Assembly: GCA_018433945.1 (NCBI GenBank)
Contig: JAHDQF010000031.1
Coordinates: 1-64,000 of the forward strand
Reading direction: 5' to 3'
DNA: 64,000 nucleotides
Origin: Proteiniphilum sp.
Lineage (GTDB): Bacteria; Bacteroidota; Bacteroidia; Bacteroidales; Dysgonomonadaceae
The notes beneath the pieces are model-generated. The model saw nothing but the letters and a program-made list of their open reading frames with translations. It was not told where the DNA came from and made no database searches. Positions within the stretch are counted from its first letter, which is position 1. Every line of letters begins with the position of its first letter. Of this stretch, positions 1 to 9,117 are shown piece by piece. A program made the position numbers and the translations under genes.

Positions 1-217
1 AGTTTACCAACTTCAAAATTAGTACAAAATTAGTACAACACGTTCTTCATATGACCTGACGGTCACACGAAGACCTATTTAGTTTTATCTGATTGTTTCC
101 TTTCCCACAAATATAGGCTTTTTCCTCGTATAGAGAAATAATTACCGTTGAAAATTCCGGCAAAATATTGTCGGCTCTTCACCACAGACGAACCTGCTTC
201 CTAAAAAAGCAAAAAAG
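1..217. other. Intergenic region before porX
   Basis: No gene is supported here. The first 45 bases hold an imperfect direct repeat of about 12 bp (aaattagtacaa twice). On the minus strand, positions 115-108 read TATATTTG, a good Bacteroidetes -7 box. This suggests that a leftward gene beyond the window edge starts from here, but I see no matching -33 box at the usual distance. Confidence 0.35.
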
Positions 218-249
218 ATTGTGAGATAGCGCGGAAATCGATACATTTG
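218..249 (+). promoter_or_regulatory. Bacteroidetes-type promoter of porX
   Basis: ATTG at 218-221 and TACATTTG at 242-249 are separated by 20 nt. This fits the TTTG/TAnnTTTG consensus of the Bacteroidetes primary sigma factor with one mismatch in the -33 box. It lies 37 nt before the porX ATG at 287. Confidence 0.6.
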
Positions 250-286
250 CTCCATTTTCAGACCCTATGCAGAACAGGTGGCAGTG

Positions 287-1831
287 ATGAACAAGGGACA
301 CTTTCTCTGGGTAGATGATGAGATTGATCTCATGAAACCTTATATCCTTTTTCTCGAAGAGAAGGGCTACAGAAGCGATTGCACCACAAACGGACGTGAT
401 GCCCTTGCGATGTGCAGTGATCATCATTACGATATTGTCTTTCTTGATGAACAGATGCCGGGAATGTCGGGACTGGAGGTGCTAAACAGGTTAAACGTTG
501 CTCATCCCTATCTGCCGGTAGTGATGGTGACCCGTAGCGAGGATGAGGGGATTATGGAGCAGGCCATCGGCCGCAGGATCAGCGACTACCTCATTAAGCC
601 GGTCAACCCGAACCAGGTGCTGCTCACCATCAGGAAGATACTGGATCAGAAAGAACTGATCACGGGTGCAGCTACCGACAGCTACCGGAATGCCTTCAGG
701 CAGATCAGTGATGAGATGGAGCGTTGTGCAACGGCTGCTGACTGGATGGACTTGTACCGGCGGCTGGTGCACTGGGAACTGGAACTGGATCAGGCCAGTC
801 ATCCCCTAAGTGAGTTGTTGGAGACCCAGAAGCGAGATGCCAACAATGCTTTCGGGCGGTTTATCCGCCGCAACTATGAGAAGTGGATCATCAACCCCGG
901 CGACCATCCGCTGATCAGTCCCGATCTCTTCAGGAGGGTGCTCTTCCCGATGCTAGGCAGGGGAGAAAAGCTTTTCTTTATTCTGATCGACAACTTTCGT
1001 CTGGACCAGTGGCTGGCAGTCAAAGAGATCGTCAACAGCCATTATACCTCCCGCGATGAGCTCTATTGCAGCATTCTTCCTACCGCAACCCCCTATGCCC
1101 GCAACGCCATCTTCGCCGGGCTGATGCCCCGGAAGATTGCGGAGCTTTATCCCGACCTATGGGTCGATGAGGGAGATGAGAGAGGAATGAACCTGCACGA
1201 AGAGGAGCTGATAAGGCGTCAGCTACAGCGGTTGGGCATCCGTAAGAGCTTCTCGTATCACAAGATCAGCAGTAACAGAGAGGGAGAACGATTGATGGCA
1301 CACCTCCGGGAGTTACAGAAGAATGAGTTGAATGTTGTTGTTTTCAACTTCATTGATATGTTGTCGCATGCCGGCACCGAATCGAAGATGATTCGTGAGC
1401 TGATAACCAATGATTCTGCCTATCGCTCACTAACCCGCTCCTGGTTCATGCATTCACCACTCCGTTCGATTCTGGAAGCGATAGCAGCCGATGGCGGCAA
1501 GGTGGTGCTCACCACCGATCATGGGGCGATAAGGGTGAAAAATGGGGTGAAGGTAGCAGGTGAACGCGATACCAGCGTGAGTCTCCGTTACAAGTTGGGG
1601 CGCAATCTGGGATATGATCCTGCCAAGCTGTATGAAATCCTGCATCCCGGGAACTGTGGTCTCCCAGCACCTTCCATCAGCACGCGTTACATCTTCGCAC
1701 TGAACAACGACCTGCTGGCCTATCCGAATAATTACAACCATTGGCATTCTCACTTTGAGAACAGTTATCAGCATGGAGGTGTTTCAATGGAGGAGATGTT
1801 GGTTCCCCTGATCACACTTACACCAAAATAG
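287..1831 (+). CDS. porX: PorX: response regulator with PglZ domain (T9SS regulator)
   Basis: 514-residue two-domain protein. Residues 1-125 are a CheY-like receiver with the acidic pair D10-D11, the phospho-acceptor D54 in the FLDEQMPG motif, and the conserved Lys in YLIKPVNP. The remainder is a PglZ domain of the alkaline-phosphatase superfamily, with ILPTATPYARN (likely nucleophile region) and the metal-binding TTDHG motif. In Porphyromonas gingivalis, PorX controls type IX secretion with the histidine kinase PorY and SigP, and its PglZ domain has phosphodiesterase activity on cyclic oligonucleotides. No kinase is encoded next to it here. The ATG at 287 was preferred over an in-frame GTG at 278 because family members start right before the xxFLWVDDE strand. 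It precedes tsaE by 3 bp, so the two are probably co-transcribed. Confidence 0.9.
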   Translation: MNKGHFLWVDDEIDLMKPYILFLEEKGYRSDCTTNGRDALAMCSDHHYDIVFLDEQMPGMSGLEVLNRLNVAHPYLPVVMVTRSEDEGIMEQAIGRRISDYLIKPVNPNQVLLTIRKILDQKELITGAATDSYRNAFRQISDEMERCATAADWMDLYRRLVHWELELDQASHPLSELLETQKRDANNAFGRFIRRNYEKWIINPGDHPLISPDLFRRVLFPMLGRGEKLFFILIDNFRLDQWLAVKEIVNSHYTSRDELYCSILPTATPYARNAIFAGLMPRKIAELYPDLWVDEGDERGMNLHEEELIRRQLQRLGIRKSFSYHKISSNREGERLMAHLRELQKNELNVVVFNFIDMLSHAGTESKMIRELITNDSAYRSLTRSWFMHSPLRSILEAIAADGGKVVLTTDHGAIRVKNGVKVAGERDTSVSLRYKLGRNLGYDPAKLYEILHPGNCGLPAPSISTRYIFALNNDLLAYPNNYNHWHSHFENSYQHGGVSMEEMLVPLITLTPK

Positions 1832-1834
1832 AGT

Positions 1835-2251
1835 ATGAAGATCATCATCAAAGATATCACACAGATTCATGCTGCCGCCCACACCTTCCTCCGCGAAACG
1901 GAGGGATGTAGAGTGTTTGCTTTTTACGGGGCGATGGGTGCCGGTAAGACCACCTTTATCAAGGCGCTCTGCGAAGAGCTGGGTGTCAGAGAGAGGGTGG
2001 CCAGTCCCACCTTTGCCCTCATCAATGAATACAGAGACCGCGGGGGGGAGCCGATCTATCATTTTGATTTTTACCGTATCAACAAGCTGGAGGAGGCGTT
2101 CGATTTCGGCTATGAGGATTACTTCTACAGTGGATGCCGCTGTTTCATTGAGTGGCCGGAACTGGTGGAGGAGGTACTGCCAGAGGGTACCTTGCGCATC
2201 TCCATTCGTGAAACCACCAGTGGAGCACGTGTTGTGGAGCTGGTTGACTAA
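1835..2251 (+). CDS. tsaE: TsaE, tRNA t6A37 biosynthesis ATPase
   Basis: 138 residues, normal for the family. It carries a P-loop GAMGAGKT at residues 32-39 and the switch region ASPTFALINEY. A conserved C-terminal patch, HFDFYRI followed by FIEWPE, is typical of TsaE. TsaE works with TsaB, TsaC and TsaD to make N6-threonylcarbamoyladenosine on ANN-decoding tRNAs, and its ATPase cycle resets the TsaBD complex. The ATG lies 3 bp after the porX stop. None of the Tsa partners is in this window. Confidence 0.93.
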   Translation: MKIIIKDITQIHAAAHTFLRETEGCRVFAFYGAMGAGKTTFIKALCEELGVRERVASPTFALINEYRDRGGEPIYHFDFYRINKLEEAFDFGYEDYFYSGCRCFIEWPELVEEVLPEGTLRISIRETTSGARVVELVD

Positions 2252-2359
2252 AAAGAGGGTGATCGATTAAACGAAGCGCCATCAAATCACTCTTACTGAT
2301 AGGCTTCTTCCCGGGACATTGGCAGTGGAAGAGCACAATACAAAAAATAGGAAGCAGAA

Positions 2360-4423
2360 ATGAAAAAGACAATTATAGCGGCACTAATTGCACTCTCTGC
2401 CTTGTCGGTGACGGCACAGGTGAATACCGACCGGGTGATGATGATCGGTAAGAATGCACTCTATTTTGAGGATTACGTCCTGGCCATCCAGTATTTCAAC
2501 CAGGTGATCTCTGCCAAGCCTTATCTTGCCGATCCCTATTATTACAGAGCTATGGCGAAATTCATGCTCGATGATTTCAAAGGTGCTGAGGAGGATGCCT
2601 CTGAGTGCCTGTTGCGAAATCCTTATTACATTGCTGCTTATCAGCTGCGTGGTGCCGCCCGCCAGAACCAGGAGAAGTATGAGCTGGCTGCCGCTGATTA
2701 CCAGCGGAGCCTGGAGTTCTTTCCGGAGGATAGAATCACCCTGGTCAACATGGGGATTGTGAACATGGAGTTGGAACAGTATGAGGTGGCGGAGAAATTT
2801 TTCGAAGTACTGTTGCGGCGTTTTCCCGATTATACACCAGGCTACCTCACCCGTTCACAGATGTACCTGGAACAGGGTGATACCATCAGGGCTATGGCCG
2901 ACCTGGATAAAGCCATTGAGATTGACCCTTACACGGCCCAGTCGTTCTCAGTCCGTGGATTGCTTTACTTACAGCAGAAAGAATACAACAAGGCGTTGGC
3001 CGATCTGGATGAGGCCATCCGTCTCGATCCCTATTTCACCGGAAACTACATCAACCGGGGGTTGGTGAAATATCACCTGAATGACCTGCGTGGGGCTATG
3101 GCCGACTACGACAGGGTGATAGAGATGGATGCAAACAACCTCATCGCCCGCTTCAACCGAGGCCTGCTGCGTGCCCAGGTGGGTGACAACAACCGCGCCA
3201 TCAGTGATTTCGATAAGGTGCTGGAACTTGATCCCAACAACACCATCGCCTATCTCAACCGTGCCATACTGAAGAATGAGATCGGTGACAAGACAGGGGC
3301 ACTCAATGACCTGAATCTGGTGCTTGAGGCTCATCCCGATTTCTTCAATGGTTATTACATGCGCTCACAGCTCAAGAGAGAGCTAAACGACCTGCAAGGT
3401 GCGGAGAAAGATTATCTTCTGGCGCGTGCCGAGGAGGCCAAAGCCCACAGGATTGCCTCCTCAGATTCCAAACCTGTCGACAAACCGGCCGGTGAAGAGG
3501 GTGCAAAGGGCACTCGTGATGAGACCGATAACAACATCGAGAAGTTCAATCTACTGGTGGTGGCCCATGAAGATGATTCACAGAAGTCAAAGTATCAACG
3601 GCAAAGCAGGGGTAAGGTGCAGAACATCCAAGCCCCGGTGGAGCTGGAGCCGATATTTGTGCTGACCTATTATGAACGGTCGGTTGAGGTACCTCGGCCG
3701 GTATACTATTCGGCCATCCTGGATCAGGCCAATAGCCAGCTTGGGTTGAACTGGATCCTGAAAGTGACCAATCTTGAGGCACCGCTGAACGAACTGCAGG
3801 TGCAGACCCATTTCCGCTCTATTGATAACTACTCTCGCCGGCTGGAAGAGGAGCCCCGTAACGAAGCGCTTTTCTTTGGCAGGGGGATGGATTTTATGCT
3901 GGTACAGGACTACGAGAATGCCTTGAGAGATATGACCCGTGCCTTGGAGATCAATCCGGATATGTTGCTGGCGCGCTTTGCACGGGCAGTGATTCGAGCC
4001 AAGCAGGTGGAATATGACCGCCTGCAGAGTGAGCCGATGATGGTGGATCGTGGCAGTGATGTGGAGCTACCCAGCAAGAAAGATGAGCTGCCCGGCAAGA
4101 TCCGGTTGCCGGAGATCGACACTCGTTCCATCGACTACGATGAGATTCTGAGGGAGTATGAGACGATCATCCGTCTCAACCCTGAATTCATCTATGCCTG
4201 GTACAACCGGGCCGAGATCTTCTCGCTTGAAAAAGATTACCGGGCTGCGATTTCTGATTACACCAAGGCGATCGAGCTGGAACCACGATTCGCGGAAGCC
4301 TATTTCAACAGAGGAATCTCGCGTCTCTCCATCGGGGAGACCGAAGCCGGCCTTGATGACCTGCGAAAGGCAGGGGAGCTGGGTATCATCCAGTCCTACA
4401 GCATCATCAAGCGAATGCAGTAA
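2360..4423 (+). CDS. Secreted tetratricopeptide-repeat protein
   Basis: 687 residues. It begins with a Sec signal peptide (residues 1-20, cleavage likely after VTAQ). A long array of TPR units then runs over about residues 25-360, repeatedly showing the A-x-x-D-x-x-x-A-I-x-x-x-P pattern. A low-complexity linker follows (about 365-420), and more TPRs fill about 490-560 and 600-685. It has no enzymatic motif. Proteins of this design are common Bacteroidetes periplasmic scaffolds. The exact partner is unknown, and its position downstream of porX/tsaE does not by itself link it to type IX secretion. It is separated from tsaE by 108 bp with no clear promoter. Confidence 0.75.
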   Translation: MKKTIIAALIALSALSVTAQVNTDRVMMIGKNALYFEDYVLAIQYFNQVISAKPYLADPYYYRAMAKFMLDDFKGAEEDASECLLRNPYYIAAYQLRGAARQNQEKYELAAADYQRSLEFFPEDRITLVNMGIVNMELEQYEVAEKFFEVLLRRFPDYTPGYLTRSQMYLEQGDTIRAMADLDKAIEIDPYTAQSFSVRGLLYLQQKEYNKALADLDEAIRLDPYFTGNYINRGLVKYHLNDLRGAMADYDRVIEMDANNLIARFNRGLLRAQVGDNNRAISDFDKVLELDPNNTIAYLNRAILKNEIGDKTGALNDLNLVLEAHPDFFNGYYMRSQLKRELNDLQGAEKDYLLARAEEAKAHRIASSDSKPVDKPAGEEGAKGTRDETDNNIEKFNLLVVAHEDDSQKSKYQRQSRGKVQNIQAPVELEPIFVLTYYERSVEVPRPVYYSAILDQANSQLGLNWILKVTNLEAPLNELQVQTHFRSIDNYSRRLEEEPRNEALFFGRGMDFMLVQDYENALRDMTRALEINPDMLLARFARAVIRAKQVEYDRLQSEPMMVDRGSDVELPSKKDELPGKIRLPEIDTRSIDYDEILREYETIIRLNPEFIYAWYNRAEIFSLEKDYRAAISDYTKAIELEPRFAEAYFNRGISRLSIGETEAGLDDLRKAGELGIIQSYSIIKRMQ

Positions 4424-4549
4424 ACAGGATGTGAATTTGCGCAATGCAGCTGTTCAAAAAACGATGCAGGATCAACACTCATTGGCAATCATACCGATTC
4501 TTTTTTTCAAAAAACTCCCCAATAGTCCTTTCATATATCACAAAATCAC

Positions 4550-4557
4550 TACATTTG
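4550..4557 (+). promoter_or_regulatory. -7 box candidate upstream of thrS
   Basis: TACATTTG matches TAnnTTTG and lies 41 nt before the thrS ATG. No convincing TTTG occurs 19-21 nt upstream; the nearest is TTTC at 4529-4532 with a 17-nt spacing. This is therefore a partial call. Confidence 0.4.
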
Positions 4558-4598
4558 CAGTCCAAATGAGAAATTTGATCAATTAAGAATTGTATTGC

Positions 4599-6554
4599 AT
4601 GATAAGAATTACATTTCCCGACGGATCCGTCAGGGAATATGAAAAGGGAGTGACCGGACTCGAGATCGCACAAAGCATCAGTCCACGTCTGGCACAGGAG
4701 GTGCTGGCGGTAAGCGTGAATGGAGAGACATGCGATCTTACCCGGCCCATCGAGGAGGATGCTGCTGTCAAGCTGCTGAAGTGGGAGGATGAAGCGGGCA
4801 AGCATGCCTACTGGCACTCATCGGCCCACCTGATGGCCGAAGCACTGCAGGAGCTATACCCCGGCATCAAGTTCGGCATCGGCCCGGCCATTGAGAACGG
4901 TTTTTACTACGACGTGGATCCGGGCGAGGGGGTTACCATCAAGGAGGCCGATTTCCCGGCCATCGAGAAGAAGATGATGGAGTTGATCGCTGCCAGGGAG
5001 GAGATTGTCCGGGCCAACATCTCCAAGAAAGATGCCATAGCCATGTTCTCCGAAAGGGGTGAGCACTACAAGGTAGAGCTGATCAATGAGTTGGAGGATG
5101 GTACCATCACCACCTATACCCAGGGAGCGTTCACCGATCTCTGCCGAGGGCCTCACCTGCCCAACACCTCTTACATCAAGGCTGTGAAGATACTCTCCTC
5201 GGCAGGCGCTTACTGGCGCGGCGATGAGAAGCGACCGCAGCTCACCCGCCTCTACGGCATCACTTTCCCAAAGAAAAAGATGCTCGATGAGTACCTGCAG
5301 ATGCTGGAGGAGGCAAAGAAACGCGATCACCGCAAGATCGGCAGGGAGTTGCAGCTCTTCGCATTCTCACAGACCGTGGGTGCAGGTCTGCCGCTCTGGC
5401 TGCCAAAGGGCACGCAGCTGCGCATGCGCCTGGAGGATTTCCTGAAGAAAATACAACGGGAGTTTGATTATGATCAAGTGATCACTCCCCACATCGGGCT
5501 CAAACAGTTGTATGTTACCTCAGGGCACTATGCCAAATACGGAAAAGATTCGTTTCAACCGATGCATACGCCCGAAGAGGGAGAGGAGTTCCTCCTGAAA
5601 CCGATGAACTGCCCCCATCACTGTGAGATCTACAAAGCATTTCCCCGCTCCTACAAAGAGCTGCCACTCCGGCTGGCTGAGTTTGGAACGGTCTATCGCT
5701 ACGAACAGAGCGGTGAGCTGCACGGGCTGACCCGTGTGCGTGGTTTTACGCAGGACGATGCCCATATCTTCTGTACCCCCGACCAGGTGAAAGAGGAGTT
5801 TCTGAAAGTGATGGATATCATTTTCATCATTTTCAGGGCGCTTGACTTCGAAAATTTTGAGGCACAGATCTCACTGCGAGATCCGGATAACAAAGAAAAG
5901 TATATCGGTACCGACGAAAACTGGGATAAGGCGGAGCATGCCATCGTGGAGGCTTGTAAGGAGAAAGGTCTGAAAGCAAAAGTGGTGTTGGGTGAAGCTG
6001 CTTTCTACGGTCCCAAGCTCGACTTTATGGTGAAAGATGCACTGGGACGCCGCTGGCAGTTGGGCACCATTCAGGTGGATTACAATCTGCCGGAGCGTTT
6101 TGAGCTGGAATATACCGGTGCCGACAACCAGAAGCATCGGCCTGTGATGATTCACCGTGCCCCCTTCGGCTCTATGGAGCGATTCGTAGCCGTCCTTATC
6201 GAGCATACCGCCGGCAGGTTCCCCTTATGGCTGGCACCCACCCAGGCGGTGATTCTTCCGGTGAGCGAGAAGTTCAATGACTATGCATACAGGGTGGTGA
6301 AAGAGCTGAAACGGTTGGATATCCGAGCCGAGGTGGACGACCGCAATGAGAAAGTGGGGCGTAAGATCCGCGACAATGAACTGAAACGGATTCCTTACCT
6401 GCTGATTGTGGGTGAGAAAGAGGCAGAAAATGAAGCGGTTTCTGTAAGAAAACAGGGAGGAATTGATCAAGGTTCCGTAAAATTACGTACATTTGCCGAA
6501 GAGATGGCCCGGGAGGTGGAAGAGATGATGAATCCAGCCCTGGATCAAATTTGA
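4599..6554 (+). CDS. thrS: Threonyl-tRNA synthetase
   Basis: 651-residue class II synthetase. An N-terminal TGS domain (about 1-62) is followed by the SAD-type editing domain with [11 protein letters not shown] (metal-binding His) and the downstream CRGPHLP motif. The catalytic core shows [27 protein letters not shown] and [13 protein letters not shown]-terminal anticodon-binding domain completes it. Members usually have about 640-650 residues, so the gene is complete. The ATG at 4599 is preferred over the in-frame TTG at 4590 because the TGS domain starts directly with [10 protein letters not shown]. It heads a translation cluster with infC, rpmI and rplT, the common bacterial order. Confidence 0.97.
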   Translation: MIRITFPDGSVREYEKGVTGLEIAQSISPRLAQEVLAVSVNGETCDLTRPIEEDAAVKLLKWEDEAGKHAYWHSSAHLMAEALQELYPGIKFGIGPAIENGFYYDVDPGEGVTIKEADFPAIEKKMMELIAAREEIVRANISKKDAIAMFSERGEHYKVELINELEDGTITTYTQGAFTDLCRGPHLPNTSYIKAVKILSSAGAYWRGDEKRPQLTRLYGITFPKKKMLDEYLQMLEEAKKRDHRKIGRELQLFAFSQTVGAGLPLWLPKGTQLRMRLEDFLKKIQREFDYDQVITPHIGLKQLYVTSGHYAKYGKDSFQPMHTPEEGEEFLLKPMNCPHHCEIYKAFPRSYKELPLRLAEFGTVYRYEQSGELHGLTRVRGFTQDDAHIFCTPDQVKEEFLKVMDIIFIIFRALDFENFEAQISLRDPDNKEKYIGTDENWDKAEHAIVEACKEKGLKAKVVLGEAAFYGPKLDFMVKDALGRRWQLGTIQVDYNLPERFELEYTGADNQKHRPVMIHRAPFGSMERFVAVLIEHTAGRFPLWLAPTQAVILPVSEKFNDYAYRVVKELKRLDIRAEVDDRNEKVGRKIRDNELKRIPYLLIVGEKEAENEAVSVRKQGGIDQGSVKLRTFAEEMAREVEEMMNPALDQI

Positions 6555-6621
6555 TAGTTTGTAACACATCAATTTAGAAAAAATAGTAGATCAATTACAG
6601 AGAAAACAATCACATCACTGA

Positions 6622-7191
6622 ATGAGAAAAGACTCCAAAGACCAACACCGGATCAACGAACGCATCCGGGTGCCGGAAGTCCGGTTAGTAGGCGACAACG
6701 TAGAAGAAGGGATCTATCCCACCCGTGAGGCACTGAAAATAGCCCAACAGCAGGAACTGGACCTCGTTGAGATCGCCCCCACGGCCAATCCCCCCGTATG
6801 CAGGATCATCGATTACAAGAAATTTGTCTACCAGCAGAAGAAGAAACTGAAAGAGCAGAAAGCCAAAGCGGTGAAAGTGACCGTGAAGGAGATCCGCTTC
6901 GGGCCTCAGACTGATGATCATGATTACAATTTCAAACTGAAGCATGCGATGAACTTCCTGAGCGAGGGATCCAAGGTGAAAGCCTATGTCTTTTTCAGGG
7001 GACGCTCCATCCTTTTCAAAGAGCAGGGAGAGGTATTGCTGCTCCGCTTTGCCAACGACCTGGAGGAATATGCCAAGGTGGAGCACATGCCCATCATGGA
7101 AGGAAAGCGCATGTCGATCATGCTCTCGCCCAAGAAAGGGGCCTCTGCTCCCAGGAGAGAGAACAAAGAGCAGAAAAAGGAGGAGAGGTAA
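6622..7191 (+). CDS. infC: Translation initiation factor IF-3
   Basis: 189 residues. The N-terminal domain has the [15 protein letters not shown] signature, and a basic linker helix rich in Lys ([16 protein letters not shown]) joins it to the C-terminal 30S-binding domain ([17 protein letters not shown]). A charged tail rich in Lys, Glu and Arg follows, about 15 residues longer than in E. coli. IF-3 binds the 30S subunit and monitors start-codon selection. The first codon is a plain ATG, not the rare AUU used for autoregulation in enterobacteria. It lies 67 bp after thrS. A 12-bp hairpin follows the stop. Confidence 0.96.
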   Translation: MRKDSKDQHRINERIRVPEVRLVGDNVEEGIYPTREALKIAQQQELDLVEIAPTANPPVCRIIDYKKFVYQQKKKLKEQKAKAVKVTVKEIRFGPQTDDHDYNFKLKHAMNFLSEGSKVKAYVFFRGRSILFKEQGEVLLLRFANDLEEYAKVEHMPIMEGKRMSIMLSPKKGASAPRRENKEQKKEER

Positions 7192-7231
7192 ACAGGTTCA
7201 TAACTGTAAGCTGCTGGTTGAATCAGCAACA

Positions 7232-7264
7232 AAAGGGCCGGTTATCTGCAACAACCGGCCCTTT
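7232..7264 (+). terminator. Perfect 12-bp hairpin between infC and rpmI
   Basis: AAAGGGCCGGTT (7232-7243) is exactly complementary to AACCGGCCCTTT (7253-7264), with a 9-nt loop. No long T-run follows, only TTTG. It could be a terminator helped by other factors, a processing site or a regulatory hairpin separating infC from the ribosomal protein genes. A separate promoter follows at 7285-7316, which supports partial uncoupling of the two parts. Confidence 0.6.
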
Positions 7265-7284
7265 GTGTGAATTCCTGGCAGATG

Positions 7285-7316
7285 TTTGGTTCATTCGAAT
7301 ATAATCATTACTTTTG
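7285..7316 (+). promoter_or_regulatory. Promoter of rpmI-rplT
   Basis: TTTG at 7285-7288 and TACTTTTG at 7309-7316 are separated by exactly 20 nt. Both boxes match the Bacteroidetes consensus fully. Transcription would start near 7322, leaving a leader of about 60 nt before rpmI. Confidence 0.75.
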
Positions 7317-7381
7317 CACACTTTTTCGCTTGACCGCGGAAGCAAGAGAATTTAAACAATCATTAATTCGAGGAGAGCAAA

Positions 7382-7579
7382 ATGCCAAAAATGAAGACTA
7401 ATTCCGGTGCCAAAAAGAGGTTCGCCCTTACCGGAACAGGAAAAATCAAGCGGAAGCATGCGTACAAAAGTCACATTTTGACGAAGAAGACCAAAAAGCA
7501 GAAGAGAAATCTCACACAGACCGGTCTTGTTCACAAATCTGACGTGAACAGCATCAAAACACTGCTCGCATTGAAATAA
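7382..7579 (+). CDS. rpmI: 50S ribosomal protein L35
   Basis: 65 residues, very basic, starting [14 protein letters not shown] and containing the conserved [12 protein letters not shown] stretch. These are the family hallmarks and the full family length. L35 is a small late-assembling protein of the large subunit. An AGGAG-like sequence, unusual in this phylum, sits about 10 nt before the ATG. It is followed after 98 bp by rplT, the standard partner. Confidence 0.97.
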   Translation: MPKMKTNSGAKKRFALTGTGKIKRKHAYKSHILTKKTKKQKRNLTQTGLVHKSDVNSIKTLLALK

Positions 7580-7677
7580 CCCACGCAGAGGTTTCCGGTT
7601 AAAAGATTTAGTAACAGGATGTATGCCCCAAAGAGCCCTGCCCGGCAGAGACGCTATCATTCACAACAAGTAACATT

Positions 7678-8022
7678 ATGCCAAGATCAGTCAATCATGT
7701 TGCATCACGCAACCGCAGAAAAAAAGTTCTGAAACTTACCAGAGGCTACATCGGTGCCCGCAAGAATGTGTGGACCGTAGCCAAGAACACGTGGGAGAAG
7801 GGTCTTACCTACGCCTACCGTGACCGCAAAAACAAAAAACGCAACTTCCGCGCTTTGTGGATTCAGCGTATCAATGCCGCCGCCCGCGAAAACGGCATGT
7901 CTTACTCCCGTTTGATGGGTGCGTTGCACAAAAATGAAATTGACATCAACCGCAAGGTGCTTGCCGACCTGGCAATGAACCATCCCGAAGCGTTCAAGGC
8001 GATCGTGGACAAGGTGAAGTAA
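7678..8022 (+). CDS. rplT: 50S ribosomal protein L20
   Basis: 114 residues, full length. The N-terminal basic extension [16 protein letters not shown] and the [16 protein letters not shown] motif identify L20, which binds 23S rRNA early in 50S assembly. In E. coli and Bacillus it represses its own operon by binding mRNA. The 98-nt spacer before it and the leader before rpmI are the places to look for a similar element here, but I could not recognise an L20 pseudoknot. A strong terminator follows at 8051. Confidence 0.97.
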   Translation: MPRSVNHVASRNRRKKVLKLTRGYIGARKNVWTVAKNTWEKGLTYAYRDRKNKKRNFRALWIQRINAAARENGMSYSRLMGALHKNEIDINRKVLADLAMNHPEAFKAIVDKVK

Positions 8023-8050
8023 CATTTACCGGTTGACAGCCGATAGAATG

Positions 8051-8083
8051 GGAAAGACTCTCGAGGGTTTTTCCTTTTTTCTT
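8051..8083 (+). terminator. Rho-independent terminator after rplT
   Basis: GGAAAGACTC pairs with GGGTTTTTCC (10 bp including two G-T pairs) around a TCGA loop. Six Ts follow, then C and more Ts. It lies 29 bp after the rplT stop. Confidence 0.8.
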
Positions 8084-8084
8084 T

Positions 8085-8092
8085 TATCTTTG
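8085..8092 (+). promoter_or_regulatory. -7 box candidate for the flavin-binding protein gene
   Basis: TATCTTTG matches TAnnTTTG and lies 40 nt before the ATG at 8132, just after the rplT terminator. The -33 side is inside the terminator T-rich stretch and is not clear. Confidence 0.4.
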
Positions 8093-8131
8093 TGGTTGAC
8101 GAAAAATTGCAACAACCGATCAATCAATTTT

Positions 8132-8635
8132 ATGAGAACCTATCCGGTAGAAGAGAAAGAGCGCATTGAACAGGTGATCCGCTCCTGCATCCTCTGTTAC
8201 GTGGGGATGGCCGACAGTGAGGGAAACCCTTACGTGCTGCCGATGAACTTCGGTTATGAGGAGGGAGTGATCTGGCTCCACTCGGCCCAGGAGGGACATT
8301 CCATCTCCATTCTGGAGGAGAACCCACAGGTCTGCATCACGTTCTGTACCGATCCCAGGCTGGTATGGCAGGATGAGGAGGTGGCTTGCAGCTACCGGAT
8401 GCGGGCCGACAGTGTGATTTGTCGCGGGAGAGTGGTCTTTGAAGAGGAGTACGATGAAAAGGTAAATGCGTTGAATATTATTATGCATCATTATTCCGAC
8501 AGAACGTTCAGTTACTCAACTCCTTCCGTGAAAAACGTAAAGATCTGGAAAGTGGCGCTTGAAGATGTGTCGGCAAGAGAATTCGGAGTTCCGGGTAAGA
8601 AGGCCATTTCATATAAAGACAGGAGAGCGTTTTAA
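8132..8635 (+). CDS. Pyridoxamine 5'-phosphate oxidase-like flavin-binding protein (NimA-related)
   Basis: 167 residues forming a single split-barrel domain. Visible family features are the CYVGMADSEGNPYVLPMNFGY strands, HSAQEGHS (phosphate-binding loop) and VCITFCTDP. These match the flavin-binding, NimA-type branch of the pyridoxamine phosphate oxidase superfamily. Members bind FMN, and some give low-level nitroimidazole resistance by nitro reduction, but resistance cannot be predicted from sequence. The ATG at 8132 was chosen because the longer in-frame extension overlaps the rplT terminator. It stands alone between the ribosomal genes and a toxin-antitoxin pair. Confidence 0.8.
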   Translation: MRTYPVEEKERIEQVIRSCILCYVGMADSEGNPYVLPMNFGYEEGVIWLHSAQEGHSISILEENPQVCITFCTDPRLVWQDEEVACSYRMRADSVICRGRVVFEEEYDEKVNALNIIMHHYSDRTFSYSTPSVKNVKIWKVALEDVSAREFGVPGKKAISYKDRRAF

Positions 8636-8708
8636 ACTTCGCCGATAAACATTTTCCCTACCTTGTTGTTTATTATGTTTAGAATGTGGATTTTTTTAAG
8701 CATAATTC

Positions 8709-8739
8709 TTTGGAGTTTAAAAATAAGGTATTAGATTTG
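8709..8739 (+). promoter_or_regulatory. Promoter upstream of the 8.9-kb toxin-antitoxin pair
   Basis: TTTG (8709-8712), 19 nt, TAGATTTG (8732-8739): both boxes are exact matches. The implied start near 8746 gives a leader of about 140 nt before the antitoxin ATG. Confidence 0.65.
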
Positions 8740-8843
8740 TGACAAAGTAATAATTCAAGCTTTTATAATAACCTTGTGAAACTTGACAATCAGGTCATAA
8801 AAATGGGCAGACAACTGTGATTTATAGAGGCCCAATAAATTTT

Positions 8844-8863
8844 CGTATGACGATAAACATACG
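8844..8863. promoter_or_regulatory. Inverted repeat in the toxin-antitoxin leader
   Basis: CGTATG and CATACG are exact inverted copies with an 8-nt spacer, 23 nt before the antitoxin start. Type II antitoxins commonly bind such palindromes to repress their own operon. The operator role is inferred. Confidence 0.4.
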
Positions 8864-8886
8864 CTAAAACAGAAAGGATGTAATTT

Positions 8887-9117
8887 ATGGCTTCAGAAGC
8901 AACAATTACAATCATTAAAATGCTTGAGACGTTACCGGAGCAAGCCCAGGATCGGGTGGTTGAGCATCTACGCGAATACATCGAAGAGCTGCGGGACGAA
9001 GCGCTTTGGAATGAGTCATTCTCCCGAACCCAATCCAATCTTGTCTCAGCAGCCCGGCGGGTACGGAAAGAAATAGCAGAGGGCAAGGCAACTCCCTTGG
9101 ATATCGGCAAGCTATGA
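8887..9117 (+). CDS. Putative antitoxin of a type II module
   Basis: 76-residue, highly charged and helical protein with no signal peptide. I do not recognise the family firmly. The N-terminal half (ITIIKMLETLPEQAQDRVVEHLREYI) resembles small antitoxins that partner RelE/ParE-like toxins. The main support is context: its stop overlaps the start of the downstream toxin by 4 bp (ATGA), the two sit in an AT-rich pocket between unrelated core genes, and an inverted repeat lies just upstream. Confidence 0.6.
   Translation: MASEATITIIKMLETLPEQAQDRVVEHLREYIEELRDEALWNESFSRTQSNLVSAARRVRKEIAEGKATPLDIGKL

Noticed and set aside
7580..7677. L20-binding pseudoknot before rplT
   Set aside because: I could not fold a convincing structure by eye; a covariance search would be needed.
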